A stretch of 64,000 nucleotides of DNA from Lineus longissimus (Eukaryota; Nemertea; Pilidiophora; Heteronemertea; Lineidae), in NCBI RefSeq assembly GCF_910592395.1, contig NC_088308.1:25745501-25809500 (forward strand), written 5' to 3'. The position numbers and the translations under genes are program-made. The notes below the pieces were generated by a model. The model was not told where the DNA came from, searched no databases, and saw nothing but the letters and a program-made list of their open reading frames with translations. Below, piece after piece: positions 26,201 to 42,022 of this stretch (its first letter is position 1; each line of letters begins with the position of its first letter).

Positions 26201-29200
26201 TAACAAATTGAACTGCGCATGCTCGGGCACTGGGGGCGGAGCTACAAATCTGAACTCGAATAGGAAGTTGGAAGTTTGACTTTCTCGGGCGGTGAAAGTC
26301 GAAAAGTTGAATAAATCGCTCGGCGGTTCCAGTTCGCTTTAACACTTACCCGAATGGACGAATCCCCAGTAGAGGCCCGATATGATGAAAGGTGAACAGG
26401 TGGACATGTTGTAGATGACCCAGGCTAGCTGGTAGGTCAGCGGCATCTTCAGAAAAAGCTGATCTGCAAAATAATAAAGTGATATGCCAATCAGTCACTA
26501 CAACTAAGAATTGATAAAGCATTTTATAGTTGGAGTCAACGGACAGAGACAAAAACTGGTTATCCCTAAAAAAGGTTTTTGATTGTGCGGTTTCAAACTC
26601 CATAAAGCATTTCTTGGTGTTCTTTAACATTCCATCTTTTATTTTGATTGGTATTATCAAGAATAAATAAAGACTAGTCTTTATGGATTCTTGGTATTAT
26701 CAAATGAGTAACTGGTTTAAAATTACATGATGTGTTTCAATTAGCCATACCTTGTTCTCTTTGAAATTGAAGAGGCTAATACAGGTGGTATGAAAAGTGG
26801 GTTACATGTTCTAGCCAGAAGCGTTCAGTCTCTTCCTGGTCGGGATTGTATACACATCATCCCGGTAGACAGAGCTTGGGATTTCTACATATAGGTCATG
26901 AATTCATGTGGCAGCAATAGGCCTATTGACAGGCAAGACATGCCCACTGCATGTACTAAAACCAAGGCATATATTTGAAATTTGAAACTTGAGGATTATA
27001 TGATTATGAAAGATTGGCCAGTTTTTAGTATATGAGCTAACTGTGAGTTTCATTGTCATGAATTATTGTCACAGCTGTCATTGATGAGCAAGGAAGCAAG
27101 CAATGGAAACAGCCCATTTTCAAGAGGGCTGCTCGTTTAAGCTATACGCTGCAATAGGCCTACTTTACTTGACACCAGGTATCACTGCTATCCCATGGTA
27201 CATCTTGATGTGGCTGGCAGTGGGAAAGTATTGGAGATAGGCACCTGGCACTGATAGACATAACATGATAATATTATTCACAAGTATTCACCAACATACT
27301 CGCACAGACAGTACTCATCCATTCATTCAACAGCACATTGTAGGTCTGATGTTTCAGATATATTAGGCAGTGCAGTATAGACTGCAATTGTTAAAGCTGA
27401 TGAAGTCAACCCCCCCCCCCCCCCCCCACCATCCATCTGGCTATAGTTTGTGGGGTAACAAAGACACTTCACATATTCTGAGAACATTTCAGAGGAATAT
27501 CTGATGACAAGATTTAGAATTGAATGCAGATCTGACAGAAACTGCAATCATCACTTTCCAACTGAATTTTAACTTACATCAGCAAATCATGATGGAATTC
27601 AAGAGGTATCATGTCAAAAACACGTACACTTATTAACCCACAGTGGGTGGCTTCAGATTGCTGCTGTTAACAGTAGCCTACATTGACTTATCGTTAGAAC
27701 AGCAGCTCTTTTAAGATTCTGCTGTTGTGAGCATCAACAGAACAGGTTGAATTCAGAGAAGCCTCAAGCAACTCCCCGATATCGCCAGGAATCCTGCAAG
27801 GCAGAAGCAACCTAGCAAACAGCGTTCAGAATCGTGCCTGGATGTTCTAAAATGAAACTGAAGTACACCCTCCCACGGAAGATGGTTACAGGAGATTTCT
27901 AAGAAGAGCAGGTCAAGACTGTCGGTGGGGGTTTCTTCTTGAATATAATATCAGATTGATACGTTCAATGATATAAGAAAACAAGATATTTTAGAAGTTT
28001 TTTCGAGGAGTAAGTACCAACACCAAAATATATCCATTCTTTTGTGATAGCTGATCAACTAACTAGTAGAGCCACATTCATATGCAGTGGACAAACAGAA
28101 AGAAGAGTCAGGATCATTTATCCAATAAATATCAAATCAGCAAACAACTTACCATCCGATGTTACTTTTCTTCTCTTTATATAATACTCTATGGCAAGGG
28201 ACGTCTGGTTGATGCAGTTGACTGTGACGAGGGTGAAAGCCCAGTGCGTGAGATAGATGAACCATTTTGGACCGTTCTCACTGTTGTAGGTCTCATCGGG
28301 ATAGGTGCGCATACTAGGGATGAGGCCAATCCAATCGATCCCGCACATCACAATCCATATTAGAAACCACGTCGCCCATAATGCGCGATAGATGATGAAA
28401 ACGATGTGTGGAATGGGCCACTGGAATAGTAGAATTCGAGATATTATATTAGAAAATAGAAGCAGAGATCTTCCTTTCAAGAAACAAAGAAACCGCTTCA
28501 TCAGGTCTCTGAACATTGATGCAAATTTTGGTATCCTTTACCTGGTAAACGTTTCCTACCATTTATTTCCACAATTTTTGTTTCTTAGCATAAAATGTGG
28601 AATATTCAGCCTTCCGTCACACGTTAATGAGCAAATTTACCACCCTTTTTTAGCTCGGAAACATTTCCCGGTTAAGAGTAAGTGATGTAGCACGTCTAGT
28701 TTGGCTTAGCTTTACCATTGTACCATCAGTCAGCATTAGATTTAGCTGATTCAAAACAACAACAATCCCAGACCTTGAGCGCAACCAATCAACAAGAATG
28801 ACATAGACGGCTAAACAGACTGGATAGATCCTGAGCTCTCTCAACCTCAATGACAAACAATACAGTATGGCTAATTAGGGGATAACATATACAGCTACCT
28901 CATGACTGAACCTCCCATAGACAATAATGCAACAAAATGTCCTTCATCATGATTCAGCGCCCCAGGAGCGTGAATGTCCCCTTAATCATCTTTTGATGAT
29001 GCACACTGTGAGAAGGGGCATTTGTTGGCGAGATAGAGATGCCCAACGGAATAATGTGCCTCCCATATTACAATACACTTTGGATGAATCAATCTGCTGC
29101 AAGCTGTAATCTGGTAATGCGGTAATCAATGCGGCTGCCCATATATCAGGAGGGATCAGCAAGGTTGGATTGCAGAAACTTTGAGGCAGAATCACAGCAA

Positions 29201-32200
29201 AAACGATTTCATTCAGCACTATTTGAACTTGAGTTACACAACTCTGATAGGCAGCCACCCCTCTCTACACCTGCCCTTAGCTGGACCTGTCACAGAAGAC
29301 ACAGCAACAACATCAGTTCAAAAGGAATAGGCACAGAGCTTTTCTAATGAGAATATGAAAATAGGCGAAATGGCTAGTAGGCGAAATGGGTAATAGGCAA
29401 AATGGTTATAGGCAAAATGGCTGTAGGCGAAATGGTTATAGGCGAAATGATTGTAGGCGAAATGGCTGTAGGCGAAATGATTGTAGGCGAAATGGCGATA
29501 CACCCTTTTTTGAGCAATTTTCATACTATTTTACTTATTCATGTTCTTCAATGTTGTATGAACATTTTTAAACAATTGCAATGAGGTTGTCAACAGCAAA
29601 CAATGCAGAATATCCCACCACAATAATTGCCTGCTGGTGGGTGTGTTAATAGAATGATGTCTGTTTATACAATGACATCCACATGAATTATACATGAAAT
29701 TTGTGATACTACACCAACAATACTTATGAAGGAGTCAGAACTGTTTTGAACATCGAATTTGTTTATGAATAAAAGAGTTTAAAATTTCAGAGATAATAAT
29801 CCTCTCCAGGGTTAACATTGAGAAACTTGGTAAATACACAAATATTGGTTTTGTAGTTTCCTCAAAAAATGTTTGGTGATAGATTTGTCAGCACTCAGGC
29901 CACAAGGCGTTTGATGATTTTTTAACCAAAGTGATGAAATCATTCACTAAATGTTTATGAATGTATTTGTATGCATTATATAAGAAGGATCCCAAGGGAT
30001 TGATCAAAGTGATATGGTAAAGTGCCACAGCACAAATGGTGTTAGCATGGCCATTCATCATCAGCGTCTGCAAGCGATTTAATAGTGATTTGATTTATAT
30101 CATTTTGAGTGTGAATATTGTTAGTTGTAGAGTGTTAGCATTCCATTATCACCCGCCTGCCACATACATGAAGGTGCCCTTCGCACTTCACAAGACCGGT
30201 TTACTCATGAAACTTTTTGAGAGAAACCTCTGGAAACTACATGTCTATGAAACTTGAGTGACATGCTATGTGAGGCAATATCAATGGATATGGTCATGAG
30301 TACTGATTTGCATTATTTGGAGGGGCTTATTCACCCAATCAACATTCCGGTCAATGCCAGACAGGCACACCAGGCCTACTCAACGTATTAACAGTGAAAC
30401 ATGATGGTTTGATATCCAACAGCAGTGATTTCATTAGTAGGCCTTAGATCTATAGCTGACTCGTTACTGCCTGCCCACACTCTAACATTCACTTGATATT
30501 GGAAAAAGTTTCCAATTCATGCCTGTTCAATGCTCTAGGCCTTGTATGTAGGTCTATGCCTAGGTATCCATAAATATTCATCACTTTCAGGCAGAGCATA
30601 CATCCACAGACCTCGACTGATTGCCATGATTCTGGTATGTTCAGGCGTGTGCATGATCAATGACTGCCAACACAAAGTCTCCTAAATTCTTCCAGCAATT
30701 TTTAGTTCTGACAGTTAAAAAAAAGATATAAGAAAGCCTTTGGGAACGACTTTAGAATTCCCGATCGGAAGTATAGGTCTAAGGGGCGAATGAATACCGA
30801 ATAATGAACAAGTAGCCTAACCCTAACCCTAACCCTTTAAACCGATTCACAACTTATATAGTGCGGAGGAACATCCGATCGGTAATTCTAAAGTTTAGCC
30901 AGCCTTTGTTATGACGGAAACGAGCAGTATAAACATTTGTTGCGATATATGTATGTAAACCAAGATGAAAGACCTTCAAATTGAGTCAACCATTTCCACA
31001 ACACTCTTCACTACACAGCCTGTTGGTGGTGAGGACACAATTACAATATGAATGGTACCATTCTTTACATAACATAAGATGAAATACTAAGGGGACACAG
31101 ATAGGCTAATTATCATATTATTTACCCTTATTAACCTGGCTTAAGTATGCGAAAATAAATATTTTGTGATTATTAGAGTTGTTCATTCTTCTCTTATTTA
31201 CCTTTGATTATACCAGTATGGCCTGAATAGAAAGCACTGCCTTACAACAACGGCTATGATGGGGAGAGTCATTAAAAGAATCTAGGACAAAACAATGGAA
31301 GAGAAAAAACAATAACCCACATTTAAGGTGAATCTCACAAGCAATACAATGTCCCTCCATCATAGCAATTGATGCATCAGTCATGCCAGTTTCTGAATCG
31401 AGCCCTATTCACCACATGTCAAGTTCAGAAGGCTGAATATAGCAGTTTAGAACAGGAGGCCATACTGGTATAATCAAAGATAAATAAGAGAAGGATGAAC
31501 AACTCAAATAATCACAAGGTTAATAGGGTAATCTGTGTCCCCATATTGGTATTTCATATTATGTTATGTAAAGAATGGTATATTACCATTCATAGCAGGT
31601 ATATATACAGTAGACTAAAGTGCTGCTGATCATGCGAAATTTACTTTAAGTTGGCCTGCCTTGAAGGATACAAGCATTCCACATCATTATGCCAACCATT
31701 ATTGAGTGGATTGCCAATGGGCTTCCTAAGAAATCTCTTACGAGTGACCTACTTAGTAAGCAACATTTTCCATAGTCTACACGAAATTAGAGTAATCAAG
31801 TACCCTATATTTCTATATGTTTAGAGAGATACATGTAAATCTACTACTGTGGTCATGTCTAAAACAATACTTACCAGACCTTAGAGTATGATTACTGTAA
31901 TCATTATCACCTGTTGATGCTTCTAAATCATACCAACTGTTGGAGCCAGAACCAACTACAGTCAAACCTCCCTTAGTGAACCCCTCTCTATTAAGGACAA
32001 CCTCTCTAATAAAGACACTACGTTTTGTCCCAAATAGGTTGTATACATTTAATTTGACCTCTCTAATCAAGACACCTCTCTGTTAAGGACAGCACTTGTC
32101 AGTCCCAAGGGTGTCCTCAATAGAGAGGTTCTACTCTACAGTGGAACCTCCCTAGCGGACACCTTTTTATTAAGGACAACCTCTCTATTAGAACACCAGT

Positions 32201-32914
32201 TTTGGTCCCAAAATGGTCAGTTCCATTCAATTTGACTCTCTAATCAGGACACCTCTATTGAGGACAGCACTTGTCAGACCCGAGGGTGTCCTTAATAGAG
32301 AGGTTCTACTGTTATAGAACAAGGCTAAATGCCAACTCAACTGCTTTTAGGGCAGCTGTGCTGAACCTATTCTATGCCACAACATAAAACAAAAGCATGT
32401 AAAGGGAAGTGTTATTTCAATGACATATTTTAAATACAAGGGACCAACTCAAAATACAGTAAGAGATAAGCTATATCCACTGGAAAGGAAGGAAGGTTTA
32501 GAATATTTTCAATCAGTGAGTGTATTTTGAGATGATATGGTCCCTGGGATAAGGCCCCAAAATCGAGTGGAAAGTAACATAAGACTAAGACTAAGAGCAA
32601 ATAACCCGTTTGGCCAAAGCGTATTGATAAGGTTGCCATGGTAATTGACCTATCAAGAAAATGGACAGAACGGCTATTGTATAGTAGGCAATAGATTTGG
32701 GATGCAGATACCGTACAGCAAAACTAAGAACAATAAACCACTATGCCCCCATTCACCTTCGCATACAACTAAGCTGCAACAAGCTATAAAAGTGTGTCAA
32801 ACAGAAATGTGTGCCTACCTGTGATGTAGCATATAACGCCGGCTTAGGGTGATGAAGGCCCCAATTCTCACATTTGAACTCATCATAGAACCAAGATCGT
32901 AAACCATTGAGCAT
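23272..32914 (-). CDS. Rolling-stone-like multi-pass membrane protein
   Basis: Coding exons on the minus strand: 32819-32914, 28153-28420, 26350-26463, 23272-23753. Phases 0, 1, 1 join cleanly to 319 residues, normal for the family. The N-terminus (EFKCENWGLHHPKPALYATSQ region) has the conserved GL-HPKP motif of Drosophila rolling stone and its relatives. Hydrophobic segments follow near residues 36-58, 82-102, 127-152, 170-190, 195-215 and 235-260. Family-typical blocks include HWAFTLVTVNCIN, LAWVIYNMSTCSPFIIS and DEHWVLTGVNFHTHAVQ. Drosophila rolling stone is needed for myoblast fusion; the role of invertebrate paralogs is mostly unknown. The start ATG (32912-32914) is followed directly by the conserved text. 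The C-terminal tail is acidic and cytosolic-looking. Introns are long (2.6, 1.7 and 4.4 kb) and full of MITEs. Confidence 0.9.
23851..23892 (+). mobile_element. tRNA-derived SINE head remnant
   Basis: GGCATAGTGGTTAGAGTGCT followed by GGACTCATAGT resembles the 5' half (A box and anticodon arm) of a tRNA-derived SINE. No B box follows at normal spacing; a B-box-like GGTCGTAAGTTCAGTTTC lies about 370 bp on, near 24226. Confidence 0.4.
26000..26342. mobile_element. TTAA-type MITE (piggyBac-like) beside rolling-stone-like exon 3
   Basis: Perfect 21-bp terminal inverted repeats lie at 26000-26020 (TTAAAGCGAACTGGAACC...) and 26322-26342 (...GGTTCCAGTTCGCTTTAA). Both ends carry TTAA, the target of piggyBac-type insertion. 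The 343-bp body has no ORF but includes a TGACGTCA at 26116-26123. The right terminus ends 7 bases from the exon edge at 26350, so the donor GTAAGTG is followed at once by the element. Confidence 0.85.
26647..26705. repeat. Palindrome flanked by direct repeats
   Basis: A near-palindrome centred on AATAAAGACTAGTCTTTAT is flanked on both sides by TTGGTATTATCAA. The core resembles the arm of the inverted-repeat element at 3413-3530 (AATAAAGACTAG). It lies in a rolling-stone-like intron. Confidence 0.55.
27410..27427 (+). repeat. Poly-C tract (18 C)
   Basis: An uninterrupted run of C in a rolling-stone-like intron. Run length may be inaccurate in assemblies. Confidence 0.8.
29361..29497. repeat. 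15-bp minisatellite (TAGGCGAAATGGYTR), about nine copies
   Basis: Consecutive units TAGGCGAAATGGTTA, TAGGCAAAATGGCTG and similar occur with few substitutions. Because 15 is divisible by three, the array is open in several frames (HFAYN on minus), which creates false ORFs. Intronic. Confidence 0.9.
30735..30908. mobile_element. hAT-like MITE carrying an internal telomere-type repeat
   Basis: The 8-bp direct repeats AGCCTTTG (30735-30742 and 30901-30908) fit an 8-bp target duplication. Inside them, ACTTTAGAATTCCCGATCGG (from 30749) and CCGATCGGTAATTCTAAAGT (to 30894) form inverted repeats with one mismatch. The 8-bp duplication points to the hAT group by general knowledge. The interior contains CCTAACCCTAACCCTAACCC near 30816-30836. 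Confidence 0.7.
30816..30836. repeat. Interstitial telomere-type repeat (CCCTAA)n
   Basis: Three and a half units of CCCTAA/TTAGGG, the common animal telomere motif, sit within the MITE at 30735-30908, far from any chromosome-end signature. Confidence 0.8.
31048..31593. mobile_element. Long foldback (inverted-repeat) element
   Basis: The left arm 31048-31223 and right arm 31458-31593 are reverse complements over most of their length. They start ATGAATGGTA and end TACCATTCAT; the inner ends are CCAGTATGGCC and GGCCATACTGG. Indels account for about 40 bp of length difference. The 234-bp loop has no coding content. The element is intronic in the rolling-stone-like gene. Confidence 0.8.
31957..32313. 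mobile_element. Two tandem MITE copies of the CAGTGGAACCTC / GAGGTTCTACTG family
   Basis: Copy 1 (31957-32136) and copy 2 (32137-32313) each start TACAGTNNAACCTCC and end AGAGAGGTTCTACT. Between lie shared strings AAGGACAACCTCTCT, GGACAGCACTTGTCAG and GGGTGTCCT. A related fragment is near 62800-62925. No ORF. Confidence 0.8.
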
Positions 32915-34507
32915 TTTGTGATGAAAACACACGCCAGACCGTTAGCTTATTTCAGTCATCCCAATCCTCAACAAGCCCTTCACTTCCAATAGATGCCTCC
33001 CCTTATGTAATAACTATCATTGCGTCATAGCCAGGTGGTGGAGATCAGTTACATGGCATCGCACTCAATGTATTCCGGCTACATAGCACTTGCTTCCATC
33101 CGTACGGCCTGAAGTCCAAGCTGCAAATGAATCTAGCGGGATGGTTAAGTGCACTGACCCAGAAACTATATTACAGATGGCATAGTAAGAGTTTGAGGAT
33201 GAGCCGCATAAATTCGTTCATATCTGCCTAGTATTCGTGCAAAGTATTCAGATCTTGTCGACAAAGTGATCATTATGACATAATCATTATTTACCGCAAT
33301 ATGTAGTCGTAATCATCTCTGTCTATGGTTTATTTAAAAATTCGCCATGCATACGATTTCTTGCTGCCAGGCGGTGCCATCTATTTTAGTTGTTAAGAAG
33401 CGAATTTCCCGTCAGACCGGCATGTTGGAATGAGCGTTGGTCGTCATGTTAGTTTATCTATAAAGCGCTAGTGCATTCATGCACCAGGCAATCACACGAT
33501 GTCGATTGGTCCAGATAAGGGAAATAACTCGAAATATCACTAGGCCTATATGTACTAAAGGAGCTCTCGCTCAACGCAATCTGAGGGTCGCTTATTTCGC
33601 GCCACTCCGGAGAGGAGCTAATCTCTGATTGATAGTCAAGGCCTCAATAGAACCAGTCATATAATCCGTCAGATTACAAAGATAGGGTCGGAAACTTTTT
33701 CCAGAGGGACATTTTCTACTCAGCTTCTACACCGGCCTCGTCCGGTGCAGTATAGAGCTGAATGAGAAAAGACGAATAGGATGACGAAGTGGACTGTCCA
33801 AAGAGTTTAGTCAGTTCCATACATGGGCACAGTTTGCTACAAGCCAACATCTCTTTATTCGTACAACCTTGCATTCTTTCTGGAAGAAGCAATACCAAAA
33901 ATTTAATCTCCAGAGTAACTATAGAGTAAAGTATACCAAAATCCATCAAGAACCTCATGGTCTTTTCACTCCCTTTAAATAATGTTGGCAATACATATCA
34001 AATCTTGCAAAAACCTTGGAGGTCAAGATCATCGCTTTAAAGACCTCTGTCCTCACTGTCCACGACCCCGTTTTTAGAGCAGTTTTGCGGAACGTCATCA
34101 CACCAAAGCAAGGATGAAAGGATCGTCTGTGGGTTGGGTGTGACCAAGGGCGCGCGACCAAAAGATGAAACAAGCACTGTTATTTCAAGATTTAGTTGCG
34201 GTTTATACAACGTCATTAAAGAAATTAGTTTGTTTTATTTGACTCTTCTCTTTCGCCCTTTCGGAATGCCAATTAAGGGGTGTTGGCGCACAACGGAGCA
34301 GTGTCTTTACTTTTCGCGGGCTTTTCTACATGATGATGAGGCAATTCTACGTCCCATCGCAGCGCTCTGATTGGCTGAGAGTGGGAACTTTTGATTAGCG
34401 GGAGCACATGTTGCTATATAAACTGACTTCTCGACGCGTTCCGGCTCAAGTTACTAAATCAGTGCAAGGCGGAGGGAGCGGCGGATGTAGCGGCCCAGTT
34501 TGCAATC
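32915..34507. other. Divergent spacer between rolling-stone-like gene and ZCCHC24
   Basis: Start codons of the two divergent genes are 1.6 kb apart. I see no coding exon. The ZCCHC24 side has a TATA box and an inverted CCAAT; the rolling-stone side has no clear TATA close to its ATG. Confidence 0.5.
34371..34422 (+). promoter_or_regulatory. ZCCHC24 core promoter: inverted CCAAT and TATA box
   Basis: TATATAAA at 34415-34422 lies 86 bases before the ZCCHC24 ATG, placing initiation near 34445-34450. An inverted CCAAT (GATTGGCTGAGAG) lies near 34369-34381. Confidence 0.6.
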
Positions 34508-38032
<3,525 letters not shown>

Positions 38033-41000
38033 GCCTGAAGTTACTCTGAACGGAAATAACATGGGATATTCGACACAGTCAGTGGATTATACACTTTTCT
38101 GATATTAGGACATTTGAGGTGTACCAAGTGATGAGAAATGAGGAAAAGCAAAAAGAGTTGCCAAGAATAAAACCAAGATTTCAAGCAAAAGCAGATCGAG
38201 CAGTTTCATAGGTATGAACTTTAAAAATCATGGTCATTCATTTTCCAGCCTGTTTTATGCTTTAATTGCATGGTGACCCTGGGTTTTTCATTGTTACCAC
38301 GAAACACTTTTAGACCAAGTCTTAAGTATCTACCAATATTGAGATGCTGTGGGTCCTTACTTCCCTTTGTTCCCTCAAAGCTGTTGGCATCATTTATTGA
38401 AAAATGTCTTCCGCGCAATGACATTTGACAACGGTTTTCCAGAATTGCACCAGGATATAAGCAGCGATATTTTGTTTTAACCATCAAAATACCTCTCTTT
38501 TTAAGTAGATAAAATTTCACTTTCTGATATTGCATGTGCTGTTAAAACATGAACTAACCTGTAAAGCCAAATTAGTTTTCCTGTGCAGGTTGTTTCTTGT
38601 TGGTTATTTAATAGAACAGTCGTAAATTTAATTAGTTATAACCCATGAAGTCCTGTGAAATTTGCAATTTGATTCTGTCATATAGGCTGTCAGATTACTC
38701 CTATGTCCAAACTTGTAGCCTACCATTCTGAAGTCTGAAGGTTCTTGATCTGAGGTGGATGATTCCCACATTGTTGGTGCCACTAACTTGAAAACCATTT
38801 GATTTCATATTTCATCTTCGAAATGCTGATGGCTGCTTCATTGGACATACTGTTAGATCAAGGTCTATTGCTTTATGTAATTCAGTTTAGAATGTTAATT
38901 TTATGAACTGGAAGTGACCCAAGATGTTGTATACCATGTGCCTGAAGCATGGTCATGTTGATGGAAAATACCTCCCCAGTCGAGGCAGGCAGAAAGCTAA
39001 TGGATGAGACGTGAGGCTCCTCAAGGAGGCATTCCGCATTCTTGGTTCTGCTTTGATAATCCACTAGGTAGGCCTACCACCATTTTGGTTACAACCTGAA
39101 ATCCAAAATCAATTAGAATTCCTTCAAATGAAGTGAATGTCCATTAAAGTAAAACCTGGGAGGCTGTTCTCTAAAACAACGAACAACTTCCCACCCTTGA
39201 AATTGCCATACACTTGTCATTTTGGAAGAGATTTAATTGGTTTTTGATTTCAAGTTCTAGCCAAAATGGTGGTACCTATTGGAGGATCAACCCTTAAAGA
39301 AAAAAAAATCTCTTCCTTCCTTCCCCTCGCAATAATCTTCTACAACCCCAGCTATCGAATCTTGTCAGTTTGATGTGCAACACATGTGCTATAGTTTGAT
39401 ATAATGCTTGTAGTGTGCTAACGGCTGGTGGACTATCCACAATATAGTCCACCAGCCAGGTAGGCCAGAAAGTGCAATAAGGTAATCCAAACTTAACTCA
39501 TTCACCTCTGAATGTTGAAAAGTTCTACGGACTGTAAATACATATACAAAAGCTAAAAAAAACTACAAAATTTAAAATTTCATAAAATTAGTTGGCTGCA
39601 TGACCTTATGACTGATCAACAATGATGTATTTGAGAAGGGAGATGTTGGGAAATGAGGGGTCTCTATATTCTAGAACTACCCAGGACAAACTGAAAGTTG
39701 TTCGGACTGTATTCCACTTGTGAATTGAAAATGAAAGCCTAGTCGTAGTCTACATTCATGCATAACTAATCACGCTTGTTGCATTGCTCCAGTATTCAGT
39801 TTCTAGGATTCGGCTCATGATGTGATTGTTATGATAGAAAACATATGTCTGGCTAGTAAAGCAGAAACGCCTCACACTTTTGTAAGGTACATTTTGCATT
39901 ACAGGAGGCTGCTCTTGACCTTGGTAACTGACTTAAGGAATAGGCCTAAGTAATTCATTATTATCAAATTACTTTGCCAACCTCTCCATATAAAAAAAAT
40001 AGATTCCTGTAAGAATAATTTGGGGGGGAGGGGGGTGATACAACCTAGTGTACATAGTTGCAATTTTAGTTAGATTTCTGTTGCTGCACACTTGTATATA
40101 TACACTCTGTCTTCTCCAAAATCGTCTCAAGTCCTGATATGTTGGTGCTATTTGCCTCAAAGTCAACAAAACCTGTTGATGAAATTATTGTGTGTAGGAT
40201 TCAGATCTGTTGGTACTAAGGAAATCGAAGCCTAGACTATGCTTCAGATTTCTGCCTTGTCCTTTTGGTGCTTATGAATAAATACACGAACGCGAAATTG
40301 GAATAATAAGATATTTGGAGGGAGGAAGGAAGGAAGAAAGACAAGAAACACTTTTAGTGGTATTATCACACAATTTGTACTGTTCTTATCTTCTGAAATA
40401 GGCCTAGTAAACTAGGGCAACCAGCTGTGTTCATATCAGATGTGACCTGAAATCTTGTTGCCAAGGTTTTTTTTAAAGTAAGCGCATGATAGAGGTTATG
40501 CAATAGGCCTAAAGCTTTTTATACTGCTGAAAAAGTGTTATCCTGTATCCTGCTTCTTGGGTGCTCTTTTTGATGAATGATGCCAGCTGCTTTGATTTTG
40601 AATATCCCAAAAACTATCTTCATGCTTATTGTCAACTGATGTTGCTTGAAACAGGGTCCTCAATTGATTTCCACATGGTGACAACCTAAACTCTGCTTTA
40701 GATACTTTGTGAATTCCCAGAATGATTTCCTGCGAGTATGAAAGAGATAGCATACAATATCATCTCAGCTGATGGAAACTGTAAACACTGAAGGAGGTGA
40801 AACACCTTTCAAAATTTATTCAGTATAAGTTTCTGATCTTGGAAAAGTGTTGTATTATGGTTTAGATAAGATTTACTATGTATATGATGAATTGATTTAG
40901 CACATTGTAATGGTTGGTTACTAAAAAGTAACAAAGAAGATTTCAAGTTATGCTCCAATATAAACTCATGTGTATTGCGTAAATCTTTGAATTTTGGTCG

Positions 41001-41537
41001 ATTCGTGTTGATGATTAGTATTACTACGCGATGGGACAGCTGAGAAAAGAAGCTCTATTCTACACATTCTTAATAATCTGAATTTCAGCTTTAATATTTG
41101 ATAAGACCAGAATTGAAAGAAACGTGGTGTGGTGTGCCTGTGAGAATGAAAAGAATATATTACTGTTTTATCTCGGAAGGACCATTATGTCATTATTAGT
41201 GTTTCTCTTAACTTTTCTGAGGATGTAACCGACCAATATTTTTTGAACTAGGATATCAGTCTGTAAATTTTTGCACTAGGTTTGAGGTATATACTGACCA
41301 AGAATCAGTCTAGAGATTATGATTGTGTGTGTATATTTTGGGGTGTTGCACTTATCAAAGAAGACAGATTTCTTTTATTTTATCAGGATTTATCATGATT
41401 TCTCTAGAAAGAGGTTTATTGTAAAAGAATGTTGTGCAATCTGGGATAACGCATTGCAAGAATAATTTTGAAAAATTGAAATGTTTTGGATTCTTGATCA
41501 AAAACAAAAAAATAGATGAACAAATCTCTTTTACCAT

Positions 41538-41543
41538 AATAAA
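41538..41543 (+). terminator. Candidate ZCCHC24 poly(A) signal
   Basis: AATAAA in the context CATAATAAAGTTG lies 3.5 kb after the ZCCHC24 stop. Later AATAAA signals also exist, so end choice is open. Confidence 0.4.
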
Positions 41544-42003
41544 GTTGATTACTACCAGTATAAATTTTAGTTAAAGTGTTCAACGGATCCCATGGTTTTT
41601 TAAATATATTCAGATAATGTATTCTAGATTGTATGAGCAGTTTTTGGATGCATTTGTTTGGTTATCCCAGTTTGTGTGATATTTGAAGTTCAGCTCATCT
41701 TAGTTCCAATTCCCTACCTTGCTTTTGGTCAAAGATTTGTATAAGAGCTTTAAAGGCACTGTAAATCTTTTCTTTCTTGTACATTCCTCAAAAACCCTGA
41801 ACTGCAAACCCCAATTACATATAGATCTTGTAGCCGTCTAGATAATTTCCAGGACGTTGCTGCAGAATATTCTCTTCATTGCTCAAATGTAGGTTGAGAA
41901 ATATCTAACAACCCACCAACCTTGTGCAATGAAATGAAGTGTGACCTTGTTAATTTGCGCTGTCCGTCCATCAATTCCTCTATTCATCGCTTTGTATAAA
42001 TCT

Positions 42004-42022
42004 CCCCCCCCCCCCCCCCCCC
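42004..42022 (+). repeat. Poly-C tract (19 C)
   Basis: Uninterrupted C run downstream of ZCCHC24. Exact length may be inaccurate. Confidence 0.8.

Noticed and set aside
29361-29497. Regularly spaced short repeats, considered as a CRISPR array
   Set aside because: Units are contiguous with no unique spacers, in an animal intron.
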